Below, piece by piece: positions 37,086-44,572 of a stretch of DNA of 64,000 nucleotides. Source of the stretch: Sphingopyxis sp. H073 (GTDB lineage Bacteria > Pseudomonadota > Alphaproteobacteria > Sphingomonadales > Sphingomonadaceae); contig NZ_LNSG01000009.1 of assembly GCF_001468395.1 (NCBI RefSeq), positions 62,001 to 126,000 of the forward strand, read 5' to 3'. Numbering within the stretch: position 1 is the first letter of the stretch; every line of letters starts with the position of its first letter. Made by a program: the position numbers and the translations under genes. Under the pieces are notes generated by a model, which was not told the origin of the DNA, did not search any database, and worked only from the letters and a program-made list of their open reading frames with translations.

Positions 37086-37862
37086 TCAGACGGCAGGAAC
37101 CTGGATCAGTTCGGGAACCTTACCCGAGCGGACCTGCTCGGCAAAGATTTCGCGCATCAGCTGCAGCGAGAAGAGGTGGGCAAAGATCAGCGCGAGGATG
37201 CCATTTTGCATCATCTTGCGCAGCACGTCGCCGCGCAGTTCGCGCAGCTTGTTCTCGTCGACCATCTGGAAGCCGCGATAGATGAACGGCTTGTCATTGC
37301 CTTCGGGCTGGATCGCCACTTCGCCGTCCATCAGCAGGTCGGCCTTTTTCAGTTCTTCGACGAACATGCTGGTGCGCTGACCCGCTTCCTCGAAGGTGCG
37401 GCAGAATTCGAGCACCGAATTCACCGGCTCGGTCGGTTGACCATCGGCGAACAGCGCATCGCCTTCCTCGAACTTGCCGATCGCGGGCGAGGTCGGGTCG
37501 AAGCACAGCGACAGATCCTCGCTGTCGGGGTTGAGCCGCGCGAGCATGAAGGGATAGCGGCGGACATAGGCGGGGACATAGACCGGATTGATCAGCTTGC
37601 CCTGGTCGTCGACGAAGATGTTGACGCCCTCGTTCAGGCCCATCAGCGCCAGCGGAACCGGGTTTTCGCCGGACGAGAATACGATCGGGAAGTACCGGCT
37701 TGCCGACACGAACTCGTCCGACGTCAGCGGAATGGCGTGCTGGCCGACCAGGAACTCGGCGGTGTCGAGGCTGCGCGCATGATAATCGGTGTGATCGATG
37801 CTCGAGAGCGGAACGAGGTCCTTGTAGAAAAGCGGCAGGTTGTTTGCGGGCGCAGTGGCCAT
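37086..37862 (-). CDS. SapC family protein
   Basis: 258 residues, soluble. It has the family's VPAYVRRYPFMLARL segment, LCFDPTSPAIG, and a C-terminal region HLFSLQLMREI. It is named after a Campylobacter surface-layer secretion protein, but no S-layer gene is near and the function in sphingomonads is unknown. The hairpin TGCCCCG-N7-CGGGGCA lies in its leader (37881-37901). It is followed by the cytochrome b561 gene. Confidence 0.85.
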   Translation of the reverse strand: MATAPANNLPLFYKDLVPLSSIDHTDYHARSLDTAEFLVGQHAIPLTSDEFVSASRYFPIVFSSGENPVPLALMGLNEGVNIFVDDQGKLINPVYVPAYVRRYPFMLARLNPDSEDLSLCFDPTSPAIGKFEEGDALFADGQPTEPVNSVLEFCRTFEEAGQRTSMFVEELKKADLLMDGEVAIQPEGNDKPFIYRGFQMVDENKLRELRGDVLRKMMQNGILALIFAHLFSLQLMREIFAEQVRSGKVPELIQVPAV

Positions 37863-37880
37863 GATCGAACTCCGGCTACA

Positions 37881-37901
37881 TGCCCCGGACCGTTCGGGGC
37901 A
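37881..37901. other. Perfect hairpin in the sapC leader
   Basis: A 7-7-7 inverted repeat, TGCCCCG ... CGGGGCA, 19 bases upstream of the sapC start. No T-run follows on the minus strand, so it does not look like an intrinsic terminator for the upstream FAD oxidase gene. It may act in the RNA leader or be a protein-binding site. Confidence 0.45.
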
Positions 37902-37971
37902 ATGAATAATGGCGCGCCTTATTGGCCCGCGCGGCGCGGCGCAAGGGCGTTTGCATGGGATGCCCCGGCAA

Positions 37972-39396
37972 TCAGCCGATCAGTTTCCCGGGATTGAACA
38001 GGCTCGCCGGGTCGAGGCCCGCCTTGACGGCCCTCAGCGCGTGCAACCGCGCCGGACTGTCGAGCTCGGCCAAAATGTCACGTTTCATCTGCCCGATCCC
38101 GTGTTCGGCGGAAATCGACCCGCCGAGCTCGATGACATGCAAATAGACGGCGCGGCTGAGCGCCGCTCCATGCTGGGCGAGCCAGGCCTTGCCGTCGACG
38201 CCGGCGGGCGGCTGGACATGATGGTGGATATTGCCGTCGCCGAGATGGCCGAACGACGTCGTGCGGACGCCTTGGAATTCGGCGGCAAGACGCGCCGGAT
38301 TGTCGGCGATGAAGCGCGGCATCAGGTCGACCGGAACGCTGACGTCATGCTGGAGCGCGGGGCCCTCAGCGCGCTCTGCCTCCGAAATGGAATCGCGAAG
38401 CTTCCAGAAATCTTCGCTTTCGCGCTCGTTCTTCGCGATGGCGACGTCGTCGATCAGGCCGGCGTCGAGCGCCGCCGCCAAAGTCGCCTCGAGTGGAACT
38501 GCAAGCGCCACTTCATCGTCGCCAGCCAATTCGATCAGCGCGTTCCAGGGCGCCGGATCGGCGAGCGGCGCACGGGTCTGCGGAATGTGGCGCAGCACGG
38601 CGTCCAGGCTGCTTTTCGGCACGATCTCGAACCCTTCGAGCGCGTCGCCAACGCCGTCGTCGAGTTGGCGCAGCAGCGCCAGCGCGGCCTCGGGCGATTT
38701 GAGTCCGACCCACGCGGTCTGGCGCGCCGCGTTTGCGGGAATGAGATGCAGGCAAGCCGCGGTAACGATCCCCAATGTCCCCTCCGCCCCGCAAAGCAGG
38801 TGGCGCAGGTCATAACCGCGATTGTCCTTCTTCAGCGGCGCCAGTCCCTCGAAGATGCTGCCGTCGGGCAGGACGGCCTCGATCCCCGCGACAAGCGCGC
38901 GCATCGTGCCGTGGCGCAGAACCTGCGTGCCGCCGGCGTTGGTCGACACGAGCCCGCCGATCGTCGCCGATCCCTTGCCGCCGAGCGTCAACGGAAAGCG
39001 CAGACCGACGTCGAGCGCCGCATGATGAAAATTCTCCAGAACCACGCCCGCTTCGGCGACGGCCGTCCGTGCCGCTGCGTCAATCGACCGGATGCGGTTC
39101 ATGCGTCGGAGGCTCAGCAGCAACTGATGTCCGCTGGCATCGGGCGTCGCGCCGCCGACCATGCCGCTGTTGCCGCCCTGGGGAACGATCGCGGCACCCT
39201 CGGCGGCGCAGAGGCGGACGATTTCGGCCACTTCGTCGGTCGACCCGGGCAACAGCATCGCCGCAGCCTGTCCATGATATTTGCCGCGCCAGTCGGTAAG
39301 CCACGGCGCCATGGCATCGGTATCGACGCTGAAGCCCTTCGGTCCCAGCAGATCGGCCAGGGCCTGAAGCAATCGGGGGGAGGGTGGGTGGCTCAC
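37972..39396 (-). CDS. FAD-binding oxidase/dehydrogenase, GlcD/D-2-hydroxy-acid family
   Basis: 474 residues. The PCMH-type FAD domain is shown by MLLPGSTDEVAEIVRLC, PQGGNSGMVGGATP, GGLVSTNAGGTQVLRHGTM and GAEGTLGIVTAACL. The C-terminal FAD-linked oxidase domain has HLGDGNIHHHV and the closing GGSISAEHGIGQMKR. Homologues oxidise D-lactate, glycolate or D-2-hydroxyglutarate; the last (D2HGDH-like) is the best guess. The GTG at 39396 is a tentative start. The frame is open to 39450, but that extension looks unlike protein. Confidence 0.9.
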   Translation of the reverse strand: MSHPPSPRLLQALADLLGPKGFSVDTDAMAPWLTDWRGKYHGQAAAMLLPGSTDEVAEIVRLCAAEGAAIVPQGGNSGMVGGATPDASGHQLLLSLRRMNRIRSIDAAARTAVAEAGVVLENFHHAALDVGLRFPLTLGGKGSATIGGLVSTNAGGTQVLRHGTMRALVAGIEAVLPDGSIFEGLAPLKKDNRGYDLRHLLCGAEGTLGIVTAACLHLIPANAARQTAWVGLKSPEAALALLRQLDDGVGDALEGFEIVPKSSLDAVLRHIPQTRAPLADPAPWNALIELAGDDEVALAVPLEATLAAALDAGLIDDVAIAKNERESEDFWKLRDSISEAERAEGPALQHDVSVPVDLMPRFIADNPARLAAEFQGVRTTSFGHLGDGNIHHHVQPPAGVDGKAWLAQHGAALSRAVYLHVIELGGSISAEHGIGQMKRDILAELDSPARLHALRAVKAGLDPASLFNPGKLIG

Positions 39397-39580
39397 TTGC
39401 GAATATTTCCCCAAAAACGCCGTCCGGCCGCCGGTCGGGGTCGACAGCAATTCATTTGATGTTCAATCATGGCCGTTAAAGGGGCGATGGACGAAGAAAG
39501 GCTTTTCGTCCAGCATCGATGCGGGAGACGCGGGTGAACGACATCTTCGATCGGGGCGCCGGAAGGGCGGCAGTACGTTC

Positions 39581-40111
39581 GTGCTGACTCTTGCCGCCCT
39601 GTGGACGATGATGATGGCGCCCGTCGCCGAAGCCCCGGGACCGGCGCCGGGGCCGGAGCCCCTCTCGATCGTCTCGATACCGTCACCGGAAGATTCGACC
39701 GCGTCCTTCTGGCAAATGGTGATCGAACAGCAGATCATCATCCGCGTTCCGGCGCAGCGGTCGTCGCTCAACAATTTCTCGGCGGCACCCGCCCCCGAAC
39801 TGCGGGTTCGGAAGGCTCCCGTCGAGTGGAAGGAAAAAAAGGCGCCCAAATGCATCGCGATGCGCAACATTCTGGGGATGCAGGGGGCACAGCGTGACAG
39901 CATCGACCTGATCACGCGTCAGAAACAGCGCCTTCGCGCCCAGCTCAACCGCGGTTGCCGTGCGCTCGACTTCTATGCCGGTTTTTACATGCAGGGCTCG
40001 AAAGACGGGCAGCTTTGCGAGGATCGCGACCAGATTCATGCCCGAACGGGCGCCAAGTGCGAGATCGACAAGTTTCGCCTGATGGTCCCCGTCACGAAAA
40101 GCGACGACTGA
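39581..40111 (+). CDS. Putative secreted protein, unknown function
   Basis: 176 residues from a GTG start. A hydrophobic segment (VLTLAALWTMMMAPVAEA) followed by a Pro/Gly/Ala stretch suggests a signal peptide. The frame stays open upstream and encodes GRRKGGSTF just before, which would make a better charged n-region; however, no ATG or GTG in frame is visible there, so the true start is uncertain. The mature part has four cysteines and is rich in Lys/Arg/Gln. No family is recognised. It precedes rhlE by 113 bases. Confidence 0.6.
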   Translation: MLTLAALWTMMMAPVAEAPGPAPGPEPLSIVSIPSPEDSTASFWQMVIEQQIIIRVPAQRSSLNNFSAAPAPELRVRKAPVEWKEKKAPKCIAMRNILGMQGAQRDSIDLITRQKQRLRAQLNRGCRALDFYAGFYMQGSKDGQLCEDRDQIHARTGAKCEIDKFRLMVPVTKSDD

Positions 40112-40224
40112 TCAGCCGAATTGTCGGCCTTTTCTTGACTTTTCGCTGCTGTTTCCCCATTGGCCGCGCAGGATCGGCTGGCGTGGGACGCCGTGCTGAA
40201 ACATTTTCCGGACAGTTTGACCTT

Positions 40225-41589
40225 ATGAAATTTGCCGACCTCGGCCTTTCCGATGAACTTTTGCGCGCCGTGACGGAGTCCGGCTACGACGAGCCGACCG
40301 CGATTCAGGCGGGCGCGATCCCGTCCGTTCTGATGATGCGCGACATGATCGGCATCGCCCAGACGGGCACGGGCAAGACCGCGTCCTTCGTGCTGCCGAT
40401 GATCGACATCCTGGCGCATGGCCGAGCGCGCGCGCTGATGCCGCGCTCGCTGATCCTCGAGCCGACGCGCGAACTTGCGGCTCAGGTGGCGGAAAACTTT
40501 GAAAAATACGGCAAGTACCACAAGCTGTCGATGGCGCTGCTGATTGGCGGCGTCCAGATGGGCGATCAGGTCAAGGCACTCGAAAAGGGCGTCGATGTCC
40601 TGATCGCAACGCCGGGCCGCCTGATGGACCTTTTCGAGCGCGGCAAGATCTTGCTCACCGGCTGCAACCTGCTGGTGATCGACGAAGCCGACCGGATGCT
40701 CGACATGGGTTTCATTCCGGACATCGAGAATATTTGCACCAAGCTGCCCGCGAATCGGCAGACGCTGCTCTTTTCGGCGACGATGCCGCCGCCGATCAAA
40801 AAGCTCGCCGACAAATTCCTGTCGAACCCGAAGACGATTGAGGTCGCTCGTCCCGCGAGCCGGAACGAGAATATCGAGCAATTCGTCGTCAAGACGTCCG
40901 AACGCGGCAAGCGCGATACGCTCCGCGGCCTGATCGAGTCGGAGGACATCAGCACTGCGATCATCTTCTGCAATCGCAAGACGACGGTGCGTGAACTCGC
41001 CAAGTCGCTTCAGCGTCACGGCTACAAGGCCGGCGAAATCCATGGCGACATGGACCAGTCGAGCCGCATCGCCGAGCTCGACCGCTTCAAGGCCGGGACG
41101 ATCAACATCCTCGTCGCATCGGACGTCGCGGCGCGGGGTCTCGACGTCAAGGGCGTGAGCCACGTCTTCAACTTCGACGCGCCCTGGCACCCCGACGACT
41201 ATGTCCACCGCATCGGCCGCACGGGCCGCGCGGGTGCGCAGGGGCGCGCGTTCACGCTGATCACCCCGTCGGACGACGAGGCGATCGACAATATCCAGAA
41301 GCTGACGGGCTACACGATTCCGGTTCACGAGGCCGCGGGCGCGTCCGATAAGCCGGCGCGGGATGCGGAGGAACGCGAACCGCGCCGTAGCAGCCGTTCC
41401 GATCGCGGGGCCCGCCGTCCTGCGAAGGCCGAGCAGGAGCCGCGGCGGGGCGGCGAAAAGCGTTCGCCGGCACCGAAGAGAGACGGCGCGCGCAAGCCGG
41501 CGCCTGCTCCGCGGCAGGATGACGATGGTCCCGACGACGGTTGGAACGGGCCGATGCCGGGCTTCCTGTCGGTGGGTTTCGGTAGCTGA
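40225..41589 (+). CDS. rhlE: DEAD-box ATP-dependent RNA helicase, RhlE-like
   Basis: 454 residues. Motifs in order: the Q motif (GYDEPTAIQ), Walker A AQTGTGKTASF, PTRELAAQ, TPGRLMD, VIDEADRMLDMGF, LFSATMP, then domain 2 with IIFCNRKT, ASDVAARGLDV and HRIGRTGRAG. The C-terminal tail is basic and low complexity (Arg/Lys/Pro rich), as in RhlE proteins. It remodels RNA in ribosome assembly or decay. The start at 40225 is set by the conserved MKFADLGLSDELL. Confidence 0.95.
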   Translation: MKFADLGLSDELLRAVTESGYDEPTAIQAGAIPSVLMMRDMIGIAQTGTGKTASFVLPMIDILAHGRARALMPRSLILEPTRELAAQVAENFEKYGKYHKLSMALLIGGVQMGDQVKALEKGVDVLIATPGRLMDLFERGKILLTGCNLLVIDEADRMLDMGFIPDIENICTKLPANRQTLLFSATMPPPIKKLADKFLSNPKTIEVARPASRNENIEQFVVKTSERGKRDTLRGLIESEDISTAIIFCNRKTTVRELAKSLQRHGYKAGEIHGDMDQSSRIAELDRFKAGTINILVASDVAARGLDVKGVSHVFNFDAPWHPDDYVHRIGRTGRAGAQGRAFTLITPSDDEAIDNIQKLTGYTIPVHEAAGASDKPARDAEEREPRRSSRSDRGARRPAKAEQEPRRGGEKRSPAPKRDGARKPAPAPRQDDDGPDDGWNGPMPGFLSVGFGS

Positions 41590-41875
41590 TCCGCACGCCG
41601 ATTGGCGGTGCCGGCTTCGGGGCCGATATCCGCCATGCCTTTTTTCGTCCCGGCGACGTGGATTTCAAAGTTCAGGAAAGGTCAGCCTCTTGCAGGCCCG
41701 ACTTGCCGTGCTTAACGGAGGCGCCGCACCGGGCTCCTGCCCATCTGCATAGAACGGACTGCGATCGCGGTCGTCCACCTATTTAAAGAGCCGAGGGAAA
41801 GGCTGACCGAGCGGAATAATGCAGGACAGCGTTATTTTGCGCCGCGAATGTCCATTTTGGGGTGGTGAGCCGACT

Positions 41876-42208
41876 CTAGCTAGTGTGGGGTTTGAGATTT
41901 GAATTGAGGTAGCGTTTGGAAATTTTTTTGCCCGCAATCATCAAATAATAGGCGGGGGCTTGGTCCTTGAAGTGCCAAATCACGTCGCGAACAATTGCCG
42001 ATCCGCGGTCGCAGTTGACGAGTGCTCCCATCTCGAACGCGACATTCGCAACCCGATGCAGCTCGTCGGATGGCACGCTAAGCGACTGATCCCCGAATTT
42101 GATCCGCGACCAACCACTATCTTCAGAAAGTACGCGAACGACGCGTTGGAATAGTTCGGGAGGTTCGACGCCCCGATGCACAGCGAAAATATGTTCTTCT
42201 GGCGTCAT
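41876..42208 (-). CDS. Hypothetical protein (ORFan) in a lower-GC patch
   Basis: 110 residues, no recognised domain and no signal peptide or membrane helix. The gene and the bases around it (about 41.78-42.27 kb) are visibly richer in A and T than the neighbours, with runs such as AAATTTTTTTGCC. Codon choice also departs from the strong GC3 bias around it. This suggests recent acquisition. The 286 bases between rhlE and this gene hold no other gene that I can support. Confidence 0.5.
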   Translation of the reverse strand: MTPEEHIFAVHRGVEPPELFQRVVRVLSEDSGWSRIKFGDQSLSVPSDELHRVANVAFEMGALVNCDRGSAIVRDVIWHFKDQAPAYYLMIAGKKISKRYLNSNLKPHTS

Positions 42209-42276
42209 CGTCGCAGGAATAATGGTCGAGCGAGATTTCGCAATGGCTGCTTTCGGTCGTTTCCGGACACAGGAAC

Positions 42277-43293
42277 CTACAGCCGGACGAGCATCTTGCC
42301 GATATTCGCGCCCGAGAAGAGTCCGAGGAAAGCCTCCGGAGTTGCTTCGATCCCGTCATGCACGGTTTCGCGCATCGTGACCGCGCCGCTGGCGATCAGC
42401 CCGCCCATGTCGGCGTAGAACTCTTCCATGCACTCGAAAAACTGGTCGGTGTAGATGAAGCCTTCCGTGCGGATGCGCGCGGGGATCGAGCGGATGATAT
42501 ACTTCATCTCCTGCGGCTTGCCGTCATTATAGACGTCGATCATCCCGCAGATTGCGAAGCGCGCGAAATCATTAGCGACCGCAAAGGCTGCGTCGAGATG
42601 CTCGCCGCCGACATTGTCGAAATAGACATCGATCCCCGGCTTTCCGAGCTTTTCGAGTGCCGCCGCGAGTTGCGGCAGCACCGGCCCCGCCTTGTAGTCG
42701 ATCACCGCGTCGGCGCCGAGATCGGTGACCCATGCGCCTTTCCCGGCGCCGCCGGCCGAGCCGATGACGGCCATTTCGCGCGCCTTGGCAATCTGGACGA
42801 CTGCAGAGCCGACAGCGCCCGCCGCGGCGGAAACGAAAACCGTATCGCCCGGCTTAGCCGCCGCAACGCGGAGCAGGCCGATCCAGGCGGTGCCGCCAGT
42901 CAGGCCCATATTGTGCAGGAAGGTCTGCGGCGACATGCCGCCTGCCAGCAACTCGGCAGGCAATTTGTTCGGCATCATGTCGAGCCCGATAATCCCGCCG
43001 TCGCGCCAGCCGCCCATGTGGAGGATCAGGTCGCCGGGCACGAAGCCGTCCATCGTGCTTTCCAGCACCTCGCCGATTGCGCCGCCGGTCATCGGCTGAT
43101 CGATCTGGAAACTCGCGGCGTAGCTTTTGGCGTCGTTCATCCGTCCTCGCATATAGGGGTCGACCGACAGCCACAGGTTACGGACGCGCAGTTGGTCGGC
43201 GTCGAGCGGCGCGTCGGGCAGCTCGCGGAGCGCAAAATTGTCCAGCGTCGGCAGCCCATTCGGACGACTGCTCAGATGCCATGCCCTGCTCAT
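42277..43293 (-). CDS. NADP-dependent oxidoreductase, CurA/leukotriene-B4 dehydrogenase-like (MDR family)
   Basis: 338 residues of the zinc-free MDR branch. The N-terminal YMRGRMNDAKSYAASFQIDQPMTGGAIGEV and the Rossmann motif VFVSAAAGAVGSAVVQIAKAREMAVIGSAGG are diagnostic. The YFDNVGGEHLDAAF segment is typical of 2-alkenal reductases and prostaglandin reductases. It probably reduces the double bond of enones and enals and so detoxifies them. The start at 43293 has GGGGGAA about 7 bases upstream. Confidence 0.92.
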   Translation of the reverse strand: MSRAWHLSSRPNGLPTLDNFALRELPDAPLDADQLRVRNLWLSVDPYMRGRMNDAKSYAASFQIDQPMTGGAIGEVLESTMDGFVPGDLILHMGGWRDGGIIGLDMMPNKLPAELLAGGMSPQTFLHNMGLTGGTAWIGLLRVAAAKPGDTVFVSAAAGAVGSAVVQIAKAREMAVIGSAGGAGKGAWVTDLGADAVIDYKAGPVLPQLAAALEKLGKPGIDVYFDNVGGEHLDAAFAVANDFARFAICGMIDVYNDGKPQEMKYIIRSIPARIRTEGFIYTDQFFECMEEFYADMGGLIASGAVTMRETVHDGIEATPEAFLGLFSGANIGKMLVRL

Positions 43294-43394
43294 TGGAAAT
43301 TCCCCCAATTCCCCAATTTCATTCACGCCATGCAGGCAATCGTCAGAAAAGCCGTTGCCACTGTCAAGTCATGCCGTTAAGAGCCGCCCGTCGC

Positions 43395-43470
43395 GGGGCC
43401 GTAGCTCAGATGGGAGAGCGCTGCAATCGCACTGCAGAGGTCAGGGGTTCGATTCCCCTCGGCTCCACCA
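43395..43470 (+). tRNA. tRNA-Ala (anticodon CGC)
   Basis: The 76 bases fold as a cloverleaf. The acceptor stem is GGGGCCG/CGGCTCC with one G-U pair; the D-stem is GCTC/GAGC. The anticodon stem CTGCA/TGCAG encloses the 7-base loop ATCGCAC, which gives anticodon CGC for the GCG alanine codon. The T-stem is AGGGG/CCCCT around TTCGATT. Discriminator A and CCA are encoded. GCG is a common alanine codon in this GC-rich genome. Confidence 0.96.
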
Positions 43471-43475
43471 GCGAC

Positions 43476-43554
43476 CCTTCCCCCCGTCATTCGTCCTCCC
43501 TTGCCGCACCGACGGACGTCGCTCGCGCCTCACGCTCCTCGCCATGGGGGAAGG
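43476..43554. repeat. Long-spaced inverted repeat downstream of tRNA-Ala
   Basis: CCTTCCCCC (43476-43484) is repeated inverted as GGGGGAAGG (43546-43554) with 61 bases between. It fills most of the 119-base gap between the tRNA and the convergent DUF4349 gene. It may be a decayed intergenic repeat or form a weak terminator-like structure. Confidence 0.3.
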
Positions 43555-43589
43555 AACCTGATCGCGGCGAGCGATCGCCCGCCCTGCCG

Positions 43590-44498
43590 TCAACCGGCCG
43601 GTGGAGCCGATGATTCGTTCCGCTTGGCATTCGCGCGCATCTGCTGACGCACCGCGGTCATGAAGCGGCTGCGCCAGAAGGCCAGGGCCAGGGCGAAGAG
43701 GATGCCCCAGGGGAGAATCGCCGCGCCCAGCGTCAGGACGAAGGTGAGGGCGGTGCTGCCGCTCCGCATCAGCGTCTCGCCCGCATTGGCAAAGGGATTT
43801 TCGTGGCCGATACCCGGCAGCCCGCCGTCGCTGACATAGTTGAACGCGACGCTCGTCCACGCAATGCGGGCCTCGCCGGCGCGGCGGCTCTGACGTTCGT
43901 CGCCGATCTGGCCGCGGAGCTGACTGATCTGCGCAAGGATTTCAGCGCGCTCGGCCTTGCCAAGGCCGCCCGCTTTCAGTCGATCCTCCAGGCGGGAAAT
44001 TTCGGCTTCGGAGCCTGCACTACGCTGCTGGGAAGCGAGAATTTCGGTGCCGACGTCTTCGCCCGCGACACTGGCATCGGCAAGGACACCCTCGGCCTTT
44101 TCGACGCTGGCGATCGCATTGGCGCCAAACTTGCGCGCAATGCCAGGGTCCAGTTTGAACTGAGTTTGCGCCTCGACGAGCTTTTCATCGCTGAGCTGGT
44201 ATCGCACATCGACGATACGGCAGCGCTGGACGCCGAGCGTCTCGCAGGCGGCGGCATGCTCTTCCTGAACCTTCGAGATGGATTTGTCGGCAAGGCGGAA
44301 GGTGTAAGTATAGTCAAACGCCACACCGGGGGCGGCTTCGACGCCAATACGGGGGGTGCTGGCGGCGTCAGCGGAACCGCCTTCTTCGGCGACGCTTTCG
44401 GCAGCGGGGCTATCGGTCGTGGCTGCATCTTCGGCTGCCTTTTGAGAACAGCCGACCAGGGCGAGCGCCATCGTGCCCGCTAAGAGCCTATTTAGCAT
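43590..44498 (-). CDS. DUF4349-domain lipoprotein
   Basis: 302 residues. The signal peptide ends in the lipobox ALVGC, and the mature protein starts with an Ala/Glu/Ser-rich linker. A DUF4349-like region (about 60-260) contains a charged coiled-coil segment (EAEISRLEDRLKAGGLGKAERAEILAQISQL-type heptads). A single membrane helix (about 255-280) precedes a basic tail. The family is of unknown function; it is anchored at both ends here if the lipid site is used. A perfect AACTG-ATA-CAGTT repeat lies about 50 bases upstream. Confidence 0.85.
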   Translation of the reverse strand: MLNRLLAGTMALALVGCSQKAAEDAATTDSPAAESVAEEGGSADAASTPRIGVEAAPGVAFDYTYTFRLADKSISKVQEEHAAACETLGVQRCRIVDVRYQLSDEKLVEAQTQFKLDPGIARKFGANAIASVEKAEGVLADASVAGEDVGTEILASQQRSAGSEAEISRLEDRLKAGGLGKAERAEILAQISQLRGQIGDERQSRRAGEARIAWTSVAFNYVSDGGLPGIGHENPFANAGETLMRSGSTALTFVLTLGAAILPWGILFALALAFWRSRFMTAVRQQMRANAKRNESSAPPAG

Positions 44499-44548
44499 GC
44501 AGATTCTCCCAAAACGCGACTCGGTGATCGCAGGAGATGGCATATCAT

Positions 44549-44561
44549 AACTGATACAGTT
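44549..44561. promoter_or_regulatory. Palindrome AACTG-ATA-CAGTT upstream of the DUF4349 gene
   Basis: A perfect 5-3-5 inverted repeat in the 74-base gap between uvrD and the DUF4349 gene. On the minus strand it overlaps a TTGTCA...TATGCC pair (16-base spacing) that could be a promoter, so a repressor site is plausible. Confidence 0.4.
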
Positions 44562-44572
44562 GACAATAGAAT

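Noticed and set aside
43395..43470. tRNA with a GCA (Cys) anticodon
   Set aside because: The anticodon stem CTGCA/TGCAG fixes the 7-base loop as ATCGCAC, so the anticodon is CGC (Ala). The acceptor stem GGGGCCG also fits alanine.
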